Shown here piece after piece: positions 13,601 through 28,600 of a DNA stretch of 64,000 nt. The position numbers and the translations under genes are program-made. This DNA is from Liolophura sinensis (taxonomy: Eukaryota; Mollusca; Polyplacophora; Chitonida; Chitonidae): contig NC_088297.1 of NCBI RefSeq assembly GCF_032854445.1, positions 4,155,991 through 4,219,990 of the forward strand, read 5' to 3'. The notes beneath the pieces are model-generated. The model was not told the origin of the DNA. It made no database searches and saw nothing but the letters and a program-made list of their open reading frames with translations. Position 1 is the stretch's first letter; every line of letters starts with the position of its first letter.

Positions 13601-16600
13601 ATCAGTGAGTTTGAGGCTCTCCTCCAGCTTTCAAACACACCACCATCACTGTCCCACTCAAGTCACATATAGCTTTACCCAGAGTCATCAGTGAGTTTGA
13701 GGCTCTCCTCCAGCCTTCAAACACACCACCATCACTGTCCCACTCAAGTCACATATAGCTTTACCCAGAGTCATCAGTGAGTTTGAGGCTCTCCTCCAGC
13801 CTTCAAACACACCACCATCATTGTCCCACTCAAGTCACATATAACTTTAGCCAGAGTCATTAGTGAGTTTGAGGCTCTCCTCCAGCCTTCAAACACACCA
13901 CCATCACTGTCCCACACAAATCGCATATATTTTCTGGTGTCAGCACTGGTTTATTCTAGAAAAGTCATCTTTATTTTTGTTTGATGAACTACACTACACC
14001 GAGTTTCTGAACTTTAACAGTTACATTTATTAGAGTTTCAAGTTCAGCTGTAATGTATCTATTTGCCAGAGTTGTGTGGTTCACCACTTGTGCTAGGAGT
14101 GATTTTGTGAGCTTGTTGCCCTGAACAGCATTTCTGAATTTGAATTTTGTTGTTTGGTTATTTAAGAGTCAAGATGAAGTTAAAGCTATACAAGACCTTA
14201 TCCATACAGATTGATGTCAGTATTGTGGTATTGACCACTAATTTTTTGGAGCATTGTTTGAATCTCTTTCTGCTAACTTGTGATTGGCCAGGACTCATAT
14301 GGTGATGATGATGACGAGGAAGAGGACTTCGATTCAGCCAATCAGAGCACAGGAAAGGTTGTCAGGTTTGATGGGGAGGAGGAACCTCAGAAGGAAGCTG
14401 ACGATGACATACAGGGAGATAACTCTGAGTCTGACCTTACTCCCCCTAAGCTGAAGAGTGTGCTTGACAAGGGAGACAACTGGCTGGAAGGGAATGTAAT
14501 GGTGCAATACTGGCAGGGCATGGTGGAGACTGGAGCCTGGGCAGATGGACACTGTTCTAATCTCTACACTGATTGGTATGTCTGCACACAATTGTTTTGG
14601 GTTCTGAACCTCAGGGCCAGTTTCTCAAAACATATGTAATGTGGCATTCTTGTACATGTAACTACCATCTTAAAAAAACATCTTAAAGGTGAATTACCAA
14701 GCTCTTAATTTTTTCAAAACTTGTTTTCGACAGTGTTCTCCTGTTATTGCGTATTGTAGCATTATCCAATGTAGCATTGTATGGAAAATGTCCATTGCTT
14801 TTCTCTCTCTTTTTCAAATGTCAATGATGTCATTGGCGGTCTGCTGTATGAAGCAGGTTCTCTTTGACGTCACGACGTTCCGAAATCTAAGGAGAGCAAG
14901 ACATTGCGTTTTGAGTAGAGTACATACCGTCGAAACTTGCGCGGTTTATTTCTGTTAAAAATTAGCTACAAATTACAGACATGAGTATAAAACAATAGGA
15001 ATATCTGACATGACCATTAATACCATGAACTGTGGAACATGGTTCGTTTTCATATCAAAAACCTTTGCAAGTCACCTTTAACTTTCTTCCCACTCTGACA
15101 AACGTACCTTTGTGAGCCCAGTGCTTGGTTTCAGGTGAGATTGAGGTATCGCTGGGCTTGTTCTGTTTTTGATGGCCGCCTTGGTGAGATTTTCCACACA
15201 TTTGTGGTTGTAGGAATTTCCATACCCCAAGACCTGTATAAATATTTTTCTTTTTGAACTATAAGCCACAAATTTAAAAAAAAAAACACTTTGTTTGACA
15301 GGGATTGTTACCAGTTGAGGACAAACCCGCTGTACTCCATGCAGTATGACGTGAAAATCACAGAGTATCAGATGATGAGGGAGTTAATCTGGTGAGCATG
15401 TAAGACCACATCAATTTAAACTTAACCGTTTTAACAGGTAGGATGGTAAGGACTCGTACACGTCGTATTTATGAACCGATATTTGCTTTGCAAAATTAAA
15501 CTTAAAACTCAGTTTTGTGGTTGAAAACTGAATATTTTTGGTAAAAAACTATTATAAGTTTTTTTAACAGAATTATAACTATTCTCAATTTGGGTGCTAA
15601 ACCGAAATCTTCAAAAAGTGTAGCACATTATTTTCTCTCTTTGCCTTTCACAAAATCAATTTATTTCAAAGAGCAGTACGTGAATCATAGCTGTCACTCT
15701 TCTGTCGTTATTGTTTTGAAAATAGGAAGTCCTGCATTTTGCCTTATTTTGAGGAAACAGATGGCAGTAACTTTTGGCAAAGGTGTCCTTGACTTGGGTA
15801 AATCAGACGTTGAAGTAAACTAAGTATTCACCATAGTCATCTTAACAACTTAGTAGGAAATGGTGACAAAAGAAAGTTAATGTTCAACACACTTGGCCCG
15901 ATTGACATGTAGGTTGTTAAAACAGAGGTGGTAACAAAGGTCCAGTTATTGGTCTGTGCTCAACAAGGGAGGTAACTCACGTTAGATTTTTACTCAAAGT
16001 TGATGTGGGGTATATTTAAATAAATGGAGACATAACTACAGAACAGTTTCATTTAATTAATCCTTTCACTCAAAGCCACTTGTAAATGTAATGTATGTGG
16101 GACTTTTTTGGGGGGGGATTCAAGGTCTACTGTTAGGTTCTTGTTTATTCTTGCCCAATCTGTAAATGTAATTTGCATGCCATCAGTTTTTATTAGAAAA
16201 AGTTGAATTTCTGTTCTCCTTAAGATCATGACAGTTAACTAGCGAAACTGTGAGGTGGATATTTACAGAAATTCATAAATAATTACAAAATACAACATAG
16301 AATTTGCCTTGGTTTGGAAAAAAAATAAAAAAAGTTTGGCTGAATTCAGATTCCTCATTGGTCGGTAAAAGTTTTAAAACTCAATTTAGCCCTGCCCTAA
16401 GAGTAATACAGAAAATTCATCTATTTTGAGGGAAACGTGGACTGTTTTACATGTAGTAATTTTTCCCTTTTAAGATTTATGTGATCCAAAAGCCTTGAAA
16501 AACCAGAAAAGCATAAAACATCAAAATCAGATAAAATAAAAGTGCAGGTTCACAATTTTATGTTTTGCACTTTTTGAGATATTTAGCGTCAGGTGACCTA

Positions 16601-19600
16601 TAAAACACGAAATAAGATTGGTGTCACCCGATGGTGGAGAAAACAGAAAAATGATGCAAACTTAATATTGAAGACTGTGAAGAATATAAACCTCAGATGT
16701 TTTTGGAAAGATACACTGGATATTTATTTATTTATTTATTTGATTGGTGTTTTACGTCGTACTCAAGAATATTTCACTTATACGGCGACGGCCATCGGTA
16801 TGGTGAGAATAAAACGGGCAGTGCCGGGAGAAACTCACATCACCATCGGCAGGTTTCACTGGATGTTTAATAAAGAGATAGCCAGTCAGGTGTTCCCACA
16901 TTATAAACCTGCCTGTCACAAAATATTTTCGAATGGCCTTTTCTCCATAGTAAAATAGTATAGTATTTAAAAGTGAAATTTACATGGTACATTTATTCAT
17001 GTGTAACCAAGTCTGCAGTATTTAACCCAGGAAGCACTATCTTCACTGTCAGCCAATCAGCGTTGATTCCGTGTCCGTGTACAGGTGAACATCCCCTCAT
17101 TTATGTCTTATACCTGTAGATACAGGCACCTGATTGGTGGAAGACAAGCTGTCTTCGAGTGAGTGAGTGAGTGCTTGGGGTTTAACGTCGTACTCAACTA
17201 TTTTTCAGTCATATGACGACGAAGGAATCATTAGGGTGCATGTACGTGTAATGTGCCTCCTTGTTGCAGGACGGATTTCCACCGCTCTTTTATTTAGTGC
17301 TGCTTCACTGAGACGACTTACCGAAGGCAAGTAAGCCGCCCCGCCCGAGCCATTATACTGATACGGGTGAACCAGTCGTTGCACTATCCCCTTCAACTTC
17401 CTCTTTTAAAGTCTTAGGTGTGACTCGATCAAGGATTGATCCTGGATCTACCGGTCCTGAAGCGGACGCTCTACCAACTGTGCTATCCGGGCCGGTAGCT
17501 GTCTTCGACGAACAGGTATTAAATTATGCAACTGTGGACACAGGTGTCACTTCCTGACTGCTTATTGTCACCCGAGGAACTGAGAGCTGGGGAATGTACT
17601 CGCGCCTCATGTTTTTCTAAGGATTGAAAGACGGCCATCTTAACCGCTGTGCACTGTCGAGCTGAGAAAAACTGATCAGACAATTGAGGTGATTGTTATC
17701 GTTGTTGTTGGCAGGTTGTTATCTGGAGTTAGGGAGCTCTTCATCTGCCACTATCAGGATGGACGCTTCTTTCTCAGGCATGACCTCGCTATGTCACATC
17801 TTACAAAGGTTAGAAGACATTCACATCATTATTTATTTGTTCATTTATTTACTTACTTCATAGTTTAATCATTTAATTCATAGTTCAGTAATTAATGTAT
17901 TTAGAACACGTAATTTAATGATTTTTTTGGGATATTTCAGTTATTTATTTACTTCATAGCTTTATCATTTATTTCATAGATCAGTGATGTGTTTAGTAGT
18001 TTAATCCTTTACTTAATGGTTTTTATTTCATTTGTTGATTTATTTATTTACTTCACAGTTTAATCATATATTTGATAGTTTAGTAGTATTTAATATTTCA
18101 GTCATATTAGTTTAGTAATTTGTTTAGTAGTTATTTTAAGTTGTTTGTGTTTGAACTTTATAACAAAGAATTCTTCACTTTACGTGATGACAGCAAATTT
18201 AATGGGAAGATTAAGTAGAAACCCTTGTCAGGTGTCTTGCACAAACCAGCATCGTGTTTGATGAAAGAGATACTAGTAATTGGCATTTGGTGAGAATGGC
18301 CTATATCGTTATAGTTTTTTTTATTATAGATACAGACACAAATTTAATATGCAAGATTGCCAAAATTAAAGATTATAAAAGTTGTTTTGGTTTTTGAGTT
18401 TTAACTAAAGTTGAGGTTTTTTTAACATGTTTGAAACATTGTTTTAAACATGTTTGTCTTCCTTGTTTTGATTTTGATGTTCATTATATCGAAAGCTGTC
18501 CTGGTTTACACGTCTTCACTCTGATATGGCCGAAATATTGCCAATGTGGTATTAAGCCATAATCAGTCATTCAATCATTTGGTGAGAACAAATCAATACA
18601 TTTTATTATTTACATATACCAGTATGTAAAATGTCCAGATTGTAAAAATGCACTTTCAAAAGGATATAAAGGCCGTAAAGTGATAATTTTGGAGCCAACA
18701 CTTAAAGGAGAAGGAAATTTTAATATCATTCAAATACCATTGAAAAGAGTACACATTTTCTCGCAGGTGCATGCCATACAAAACTTCTAATATGTGCTTC
18801 AAGTTGATAAAGTATAAATAAAGTCAGCACCATAATCTGCTGTGGGCGACTCCATTTTGCCTTAGAACTAGTTCTGAAGTTTTTATGTGTTTTGAGGAGA
18901 ATTGCCGTCGGAAACTGCCGAAGTGCCCTTCGTACATTTCCGATAAACTTTTCTTCCCAGAAGGTAGCGAACATTGCAGTTCGTTTTCTGCTTGACGATC
19001 GGGAAACCGGAATGGGTTCCGAGTTTACACGAACCAGCCGGCAGTTTTAACAACTCTCTTTGGCTCAGAGGCAGCACACCCCCAGCATAAATTACAGGGT
19101 GTTAAAGATGGAGGATGCGATGGACTCCGCAATTTATACCAGCTTTGCCCTTTTCAGGCTTTACGTGTATGGCGAGGAAAAATCGCAAAATTATGCAGCA
19201 GGCACCACCAGATAGAAAAAAAAACGTGCTTTTTTCAGCCTGTAGTGTCATGTTTAAGTTCTCTTCTGCTTTAAGTTTTTGTAAAAAGGAATCAGATGTG
19301 GCCTTGTAAATGTTGTTAAAACAATGAGAAATGTGTGGTTTGAAAACTGTCAAATTTCAGGTGAAATAAACTGAGTAAAAAAATTCATTTTTTTCTGTGC
19401 GTTTTCAGGAGAGTTTGATGGAGAGACTAGATGTCTATTTCAAACACGGCTCTCAAGTACACCAGCTACAAGATTTCATCACCCGTATAACCAACAGCAA
19501 GTCCTGTTACAACATCAACAGTGCGTCACATGACCAGGTGTCCTTGACCTTCCAGGCGTTTGCTCAGTGCTTAGCTCAGTTCTTGCAGACATTTAGAAAG

Positions 19601-22600
19601 TTCCTCAGCCAGTTGGAATTGAGCGTTACGAAACAAGGTGTGATAAAACTCCTTCCCACGTTTGAGGCCATGGTATACTTCATGTTAGAGACGCTGGAAA
19701 CAGCTAAAAGGCAAAACTGAGTTAGTGTGATGTCAGCAGAAATGGCTGCTTTTCTCAGGTTATAGAAATAATTTGTACCTGATTGGTTAAAATTGATATG
19801 TGTGCAATTAGGCATACTCTGAACTGCTATATGCTACACAACATCCCCAAAATATAAAGGTTGTCTTTTTTGACTTTGGGACTTGTTGATGCATGCGTAG
19901 ATTTGGTCTGGGGTTGTCTTTCCTTTAATAGCAGCCCCAGTGGCTCATTTGGTAGAGTGTCTGCTTCGGGGGGGTGGGGGTGGGGTTGGGGTTGGGTTTC
20001 GGGGGGGGGGGGGGTAGATCCAGGGTCATTCCTGCATCGGGTCTCACTTGAGACCTTAAAACAGGAAGTTGTAGCTTCCTCGGTTGGCGTTCAGCATTAA
20101 GGGCAGTGCAGCGACTGGTTGAACAATATCAGTATAATGGTGTGGCTTACTAGCTTTAGGTAAGTCGTCTCCATAAAGCACTAGATAAAAGAGTGGTGCT
20201 TAAACCAAGGAGGCACATTACATGCACTGTAAGTGCGACAGTAAACCCCAAGTAATCACTCTCTGACTCTTTTCTACAAAAAAACAAAAGTATTGCTAAC
20301 CCCCCAAACGTGCCCCAAAAACCACTTTATCTGTAATTGTTGAATTGTGTGTCTGTTCCAGAAGAAATCTTCTCTCTTCAAACCCTGAGCCTCATCCTTC
20401 AGCCATGGTTCATCAAACTAGGTGTGGTCTACGATGTGTTTTACCACGGGACAGAAGAGGGCAGAGCCAAGGGAGATAACACTTTTCTCGCTGCCAAGTT
20501 GTTGTCACGACTCTACAACACCGTTCTAAAATATGATGGCTTCAGCGAAGAATCCACTGATCTGGTAAATGACTGGAGAGAAACTTTGTGACAGACCTAT
20601 AGCTGTATACTGCCCTAATTCCTCAACCTTTTCCCATATAAAAGAGCAACTTCCGTTGCAGTTTATGCACATTTTTAATTTGATTTTGGAGACAAAACTA
20701 CATTGGTTGGATGGGCCAGTTTCAGGACTTCACAAAAAGTATAATATATCAGTCTACATAGAATAATGCCTTCAAAAAATACCTGAATAAACACCTTGCA
20801 AACATGTAAAAAGGTTGAAGAGGTATTTGACTTCTACACAAGTCTTGTGAGACCCACATGCTGGGCTAACAGATGTGTCCAGGGAAAGCCTGTCACTTTA
20901 CTCTGGATTTTTGAGTTTGAAACAAGTAGAGCTGCCAGTTATGAACTAATGTTGGAGGGTAAATCATGCCTTCCTTCTGTATGTATCTGCTGAGTGCCCA
21001 GTGGATTCATGTTTGAAAGCATTGACAGACAGGTGTTTGAATGCATTGATAGACAGGTGTTTGAATGCATTGAGAGACAAGTGTTTGAATGCATTGACAG
21101 ACGGGTGTTTGAATGCATTGAGAGACAAGTGTTTGAATGCATTGATAGATGGGTATTTGAATGCATTGGACAGACAGGTGTTGGAATGCATTGACAGACA
21201 GGTGTTTGAATGCATTTACAGACAGGTGTCTGAATGCATTGATAGATGGGTGTTTGAATGCATTGATAGATGGGTGTTTGAATGCAGTGACAGACAGGTG
21301 TTTGAATGCATTGAGAGACAAGTGTTTGAATGCATTGACAGACGGATGTCTGAATGCATTGACAGACGGGTGTCTGAATGCATTGACAGACAGGTGTTTG
21401 AATGCATTGATAGACAGGTGTTTGAATGCATTGAGAGACAAGTGTTTGAATGCATTGACAGACGGGTGTCTGAATGCATTGATAGACGGGTGTTTGAATG
21501 CATTGACAGACAGGTGTTTGAATGCATTGACAGACAGGTGTTTGAATGCATTGACAGACAGGCGTTAAATAGTAATCCAACATTGTAACTGCCATCCACT
21601 GAAATCCAATATGGGAAGACTTCCTGAAGTCTGTTACCTCTAGTCCATAAGTCCTTTGGCTCTTGTAATGTCAGTTACTACTAACTGAAATAAGAAATCT
21701 TGATTGAAATGTATTTATTTATTTATTTTACTTACTTGATTGGTGTTTTCATCATTCACACGGCTGTTTCACTTGAGCAACATGTGAAATAACCCCAGCC
21801 AATCATAATGTATGGATTCCAGTGCTTGCAGTTTGTTGTCAGCCATTAGTGGTCTGATATATTTATTTATTTGATTGGTGTTTTGGGATCTTACTCAAGA
21901 ATATTTCTCTTATTTGACGATTGGTAGCATTGTGGTGGGAGGAAACTGGGCAGAGCCCGGGGCAAACCCAAGACCATCCCGCAGGTTGCTGACAGACCTT
22001 TCCATGTATGGCTGGAGAGGAAGCCAGCATGAGTTGGATTTGAACTCACAGCAGCCATATTGGAGGGAGGTTCATGGGTCAGTGTGCTAACCCTCTCAGC
22101 CACTGAGGCCCGAAGTGGTCTGATGTGTGATCAGTGTGTAGCACTGAAATCTTAAGCTTTCAGAGTAAGTGTTCAACTTCATGTATCAGTAAGAAGACAT
22201 TTTCATTTGTTTTGGTTGCTAGGCGATGTTGTTGTTAACGATGTTGATACAGACCAGTCGGCCCTACTTAGACATCATAGATGAGTGGATCACAAAGGGC
22301 ACTCTGACAGACCCCAGGAAAGAATTCCTCGTTCAAAGGTTTGGGTAATTTAGTGCAGAGTAATGTTTTTTGTTTGTTGATTAATGTTGGGGAACTTCTG
22401 ACTCTTGGCCATTTGCCGAGAAAAAGGAAATACTTTCTCCACATGTTGGAGGTGTTGGATGAAGGATGAAGGATGAAATTCACCAAATGAAGCAACATTC
22501 CAGTACGCTTCATTTAATGGTTGAAAACTCCCAAGACTATCACATTCGGGGGAATTTTGAGCACAGGGCTCCTGCATTTAAGCATTTTAAGGGAAAAAAA

Positions 22601-25600
22601 GACTTTTTGCAAGCAATGGCATTCGGGGGCAGCTGTCAGTGGCTTTGTGGTGCCAGGAGTAACATCGGACTCAAGGGAGGTAATTCACGGTATCCGTAGC
22701 AGTTACTACTCACGTTGTTCACATTGTTATCATCGAACGTCACTTTATTATGAGCGATAATAAATATAAGGGAAAGACCCTTGGTGATGATGAATTAGAT
22801 GATTATTTAGCGAGAAGCGTTCGACTGTATGCAGTGGTGAAAGGCATTGAAAATCGAAGTGGTCACCAAGTCCGATGCATCATCTCCTCTGCCTGGATTA
22901 CCATCACAGCGATTCAGCTCCTCTCGGGGAACACTTAAAGCCTGATGTACATGTTTAGACAGAACGTGTCTGGTTGAGGACTTAAGCATAATACTTTCAT
23001 CACAAGTTAATTTATAATCTGTCTGAAGGTCCTTGAATGTCAGAAGTTCCCCCTAACTACAACAGATTACCCAGACAGCAGGGCTTTCCTATTTTCCTAC
23101 TTTTGAGTTTGGCTGCATCAAATTCGCTCACATAGGAACCAGATATAGAAAGCAGATATAGACAACGATTTTGAAGTTACAAGTAATCTTTACTTACGTT
23201 GCAGAGACGAAAATGTGGAATTACCATTATATGTTTTCTCTTGTTCAACAGAAATGAATCTGTGAAGTCTTTAGATGAAAACTTTTGGGAAACAGCCTTC
23301 TCCCTGCGCTGCCCATCCACAGATCACTCTTCAGAGGTTACCTCCCCTGGCAAGGAGCATGCTGGGGTTACCTCCCCTGGCAAGGAACATGTCAGTGTTG
23401 CCTCCCCTGGCAAGGAACAGGTCAGGGTTACTTCGCCTGGCAAGGAACACCCCAGTGTGGAGGAAGACAAGGAACTAGGGAAGCAGGGGTCGTACTGGGC
23501 ACCCAGGTTTCTCCTGCCTGTGATGAGAGAGGTGGTGTTAGCGGGCAAGTCCATGGAGCTCCTGCAGACCCTGGGAAGATTGGGAAAGGTGTTAAGGGAA
23601 CATGATAACACAGGTACGGGGCAAATGTTGTGTCCAGATCACACAGATCATGCAGATCAAGAATTAGAGAACGTTGGTTTAAAAAAGTAAAAAAAGAGTT
23701 CAGACTTGAGTCAAGTCATAGGAACAGCAAAGCATACAAACAGGACACACAATTGTGATTTTTTTTTTCACTGAAATGCCATGTCCAGAAGCATACCAGA
23801 GTTTCTGTATTCTGTTGGTTAGCGTGCTGATGCAGCACAGTGACCCAGGAGTTTCCAGCCCAGCTCATGTTTTCACCAGTCGTATATTGGAATGCCCTCA
23901 TCAACCTGCAGATGGTTGTGGGTTTCCCATGGACTCTGGCCTCTTTCCTCCCATCATAACGCCCTCGTATAAGTGAAATATTATTGAATATTTCATCATT
24001 TAACTCCAGACAAATAGATCAACAACATGCTGAGAAATTTGGGGTTTACATTTGCAACAACAACGTTGTATTTACCTCATGCATCTTCTTAATCTCTCAG
24101 ATGTTGAGTGTAAATCCTGGTACACCACCTTCATAGAGTCCCTGGAGGAAACATTGGGTAAGACACCACGCCCTGGATCAGAAGCGCCATCTGGTGGGAG
24201 AGATGACACAAAGGGAGTAAATCTACCACCAATAGTAGAAGATTCAAGAAACAGTTATGATCCCCTTTTACAGATCAACTTTTCAGCCATAATTGATCTG
24301 GACTGCAGTGGAAAAAATGCAGACACAACTAAAGCTGAAGAACTGGAGCAGTAAGTAGTATTTTTGTTTGTTTACCTGTTTTGGAAGACTTTTTCTTCTT
24401 AGTAATTTTCCTTGAAATTGCTCTCACCCCAGTGTTGTTTATTTTTAGTGTTATTTATTTCATTAGTGTTTTATGCCATACGCATAGAAGGGAAATTTTG
24501 TAACTGAGAAGTATACAACATTGCCACTCCCTGAGAATAAATTTTTATCAACAGCATCCGGAGGGGGCTCCATGGCTGAGGGGATGAAAACACCAACACC
24601 GTGCATTGACCCGGGAGTCAGCCCCCAATGCCGTCACTGTGAGTTCTAGTCCAGCTCATGCTGACTTTCTCTCCAGCCGTACCTAGGAAGGTCTGTCAGC
24701 AACCTGCCGACGGTCGTGGGTTTCCCCCCGGCTCTTCTCGGTTTCCTCCCACCATAATGCTGGCCGCCATCGTATAAGTGAAATATTTTTGAGTATCGCG
24801 TAAAACACCAATCAAACAAATAAATAAATTTAAGAGGCGTCTTATCTGGTAACTGATTTTGCTGATGAAGGGGAGTGTGACTGTAATAGGTGATGGGGAT
24901 TCTTAGCTGGCAGTTTCTCTGGGCAAGATGGTCTGATGATGTGAGAAATTATCTTGTTTGTAAGAGCTGGAGCTGGTTGTTGAAGTGGTCTAGAAGCTGT
25001 TTTGGGTCCTGGTCTGGTTGTTGAGGTGGTCTAGAAGGTGTTGTGGGTCCTGGTCTATTTGTTGAGGTGGTCTAGAAGCTGTTTTGGGTCCTGGTCTGGT
25101 TGTTGAGGTGGTCTAGAAGTTGTTTTGGGTCCTGTTCAGGTTGTTGAGGTGGTCTAGAAGCTGTTTTGGGTCCTGGTCTAGTTGTTGAGGTGGTCTAGAA
25201 GCTGTTTTGGGTCCTGGTCTGGTTGTTGAGGTGGTCTAGAAGTTGTTTTGGGTCCTGTTCAGGTTGTTGAGGTGGTTTTGAAGCTATTTTGGGTCCTTGC
25301 CTGGATGTTGAGGTGGTCTAGAAGCTGTTTTGGTCCCTGGTCTGGTTGTTGAGGTGGTCTAGAAGCTGTTTTGGGTCCTGTTCAGGTTGTTGAGGTGGTC
25401 TAGAAGCCGTTTTGGGTCATGGTTTGGTTGTTGAGGTGGTCTAGAAGTTGTTTGGGTCCTGATCTGGTTGTTTGAGGTGGTCTAGAAGCTGTTTTGGGTC
25501 CTGGTCTAGTTGTTGAGGTGGTCTAGAAGCTGTTTGGGTCCTGGTCTAGTTGTTGAGGTGGTCTAGAAGCTGTTTTGTGTCCTGGTCTGGTTGTTGAGGT

Positions 25601-28600
25601 GGTTTTGAAGCTGTTTTGGGTCCTGGTCTGGCTGTTGATGTGGTTTTGAAGCTGTTTTGGGTCCTGGTCTGGATGTTGAGGTGGTCTAGAAGCTGTTTTG
25701 GGTCCTGGTCTGGTTGTTGAGGTGGTTTTGAAGCTTTTTTGGGTCCTGGTCTGGATGTTGAGGTGGTTTTGAAGCTTTTTTGGGTCCTGGTCTGGTTGTT
25801 GAGGTGGTGTAGAAGCTGTTTTGGGTCCTGGTCTGGTTGTTGTGGTGGTTTTTGAAGCTGTTTTGGGCCCTGGTTTGGTTCTTGATATGGTCTAGAAGCT
25901 GTTTTGGGTCCTGATCTGGTTGTTGAGGTGGTGTAGAAGCTGTTTTGGGTCCTGGTCTGGTTGTTGAGGTGGTGTAGAAGCTGTTTTGGGTCCTGGTCTG
26001 GTTGTTGAGGTGGTCTAGAAGTTGTTTTGGGTCCTGTTCAGGTTGTTGAGGTGGTCTAGAAGCTGTTTTGGGTCCTGGTCTAGAAGTTGTTTGGGCCCTG
26101 GTCTGGTTGTTGAGGTGGTTTTGAAGCTTTTTTGGGCCCTGGTCTAGTTGCTGAGGTGGTCTAGAAGCTGTTTTTGGGCCCTGGTCTAGTTGTTGAGGTG
26201 GTTTTGAAGCTGTTTTGGGTCCTGGTCTTGTTTGTTGAGGTGGTTTTGAAGCTGTTTTGGGCCCTGGTTTGGTTGTTGAGGTGGTCTAGAAGTTGTTTTG
26301 GGCACTGGTCTAGTTGTTGAGGTGGTCTAGAAACTGTTTTGGGTCCTGATGTGGTTGTTGAGGTGGTCTAGAAGCTGTTTTGGGTCCTGATGTGGTTGTT
26401 GAGGTGGTGTAGAAGCTGTTTTGGGTCCTGGTCTAGTTGTTGAGGTGGTCTAGAAACTGTTTTGGGTCCTGGTCTGGTTGTTGAGGTGGTGTAGAAGCTG
26501 TTTGGGTCCTGGTCTAGTTGTTGAGGTGGTCTAGAAGCTGTTTGGGTCCTGGTCTAGTTGTTGAGGTGGTTTTGAAGCTTTTTTGGGTCCTGGTCTGGTT
26601 GTTGAGTCGGTCTAGAAGCTGCTTTGGGTCTTGGTGTGGTCCTTATGTTACAAAGGTGTCATCGGGTGTCCTGATCCAACACAAGGGGGAAAAGTGGGCA
26701 TGTTTTCAGTGCAGTGTCTTCCAAATAGATCAGGAAGATTTCTGTTGTTATTGGTGATAATGGGGAAACCCATGGGTACTCCATGCATTTGTTCATAGAA
26801 CTTGGTACGTAGAACTCACGTGACATAGGTAGAGGTCATACGCGCTGGGGTTAGGGCGAAGGTGCTGTCAGGCGACATGGTGCTGTTCAGTGTTGTCTCA
26901 CAGTTGAGTATTCGTTGGTGGGTAATCTTGAGAGAATCTAAGACTGGGATATTTATTTGTTTATTTGATTGATATTTTACGCCGTCACTTACGCCGACGG
27001 TGACCAGCATTATGGTGGGTGGAAACCGGGCAGCGCCTGGGGGAAACCCATGACCAACCGCAGGTTGCTGGCAGACCTTATCACATACAGTCGGAGAGGA
27101 AGCCAGCATGGGCTGGACTTCAACTCACAGCGACCGCATTGACGAAAGACTCCTGCATCAGACTGGGATATTGGTGAAGAGGCCCACTTTGTGGTAACGT
27201 AGTGGTAAAACCGTACTGATTTTCACCGACCTTCTCCTGTTTTTTTTCTGTCCGTCCAACCCTTCATCCATTTCCCTTTTTAAACATACTTACTTATGGT
27301 TTTAAGTGAATTTTATACCATTTGGTTCAACAGGAGTGTGTCTGAGCTGAATCTGAGTGGTCTGGGTAGGATATCCGTGTTACTGGAGCACTGTCTGTAC
27401 CCGTATGTCCACAAGCGCTATCAGCGAGTATCTACGAAGCTGGTAGAGATCCTCACTAAGGAACATCATCTGCTAGATTACCTGGACTCTATAAGGGTGA
27501 GTCTGTCTGTCACATTTTTTAGCGAAATTGTCAACTCTTAAATGGTCTATTTATTTATTTATTTATTTTTTTTATTGTTGATTAATTCCTCAATGTCACA
27601 AGGATGAACCAGTGACCTTTGGCAAGTTATTGATGAACTTTACCTGTGTGAAGATGTATGTACTGTCAACTGCCTCGCTGACTCAGGTGGTTAATACATT
27701 TCTTTTTGATCGGTGGTTTACTTATGTCACTTACACAACGACAACCAGCATTATGTCGGGAAACTGAGCAGAGCCTAGGAGAATCCCACAAGCATTCGAA
27801 AAATTGCTGGCAGACCTTCTCACAACAGACCGAAACGGTGAAAGCAATGCGCCTATCCTACCTTTGACAAGATAGGTCACGGGTTCAATTCCAAGTGTGT
27901 CTGCTTCAGCTGATGCTTTATGTCAGGAGGTTTGTCGGCTTCCTTTTGAAGGTGGGTGGTTACCTCTGTGCGCTCTGATTTCTCCACCCTTAAAGCTGAC
28001 TACATGTACCTGCTCCCTCAAATTTACCGCATAATCAGAATTAAGGCAATGGTGTGGTGTCCCCTATATTTTTTTTTTTTTTTTTTTTTTTACCAGTATC
28101 AAAATATTCAGGGTAAAAAAGGGCATAATTGTTGTCACAAGTACGCCTTCAGGCATCACATTTGGCCAGATTTGAGTGTAAATCAGGTTTTTATTAATGT
28201 AAATTTGTAATTTGATCAGTAAAAGCTGTGCTGACGTTCGTAAGCCTACCGTACCTGGATAAATAAAGAGACATGCTCGAGCGGAAGTCCAGGAACAAAT
28301 GTGATAAAAGTTGACATGCTTCCCGTCACGGTTGTTGGATGATATTAAAACCCTCCAAATATGATGCTGCTGTTTATGTTTATTTTCTAAAGCGTAAAGT
28401 CCCAATGTGTTCTGCGCATTCTGCGCATAATTATGATTTCTCCCGGTATGTGGCACTCTCCGTTTGGGGCATTTAGTTTACAGTACATTTACTAAATCAC
28501 CAAATGGTGGGGAGTTAGTCAGCACCTTAAAAAACTGCGAATCTCCTCACAAGCGATGTTTCTTTCAAATCGCCATGAGGCTTGCCTTTCTGAGGGGTGG

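Larger units (their letters stand above)
15392..17714. other. Intron between exons 6 and 7
   Basis: Apart from a SINE-A copy (16712-16905) and a SINE-B copy (17159-17496), this intron shows only A/T-rich unique-looking sequence. No coding exon or structured RNA was recognised. Confidence 0.6.

Noticed and set aside
20939-21599. Cys-rich repeat proteins on both strands
   Set aside because: Frames through a 24-bp minisatellite. Overlapping frames are open on both strands, as expected from a unit length divisible by three.
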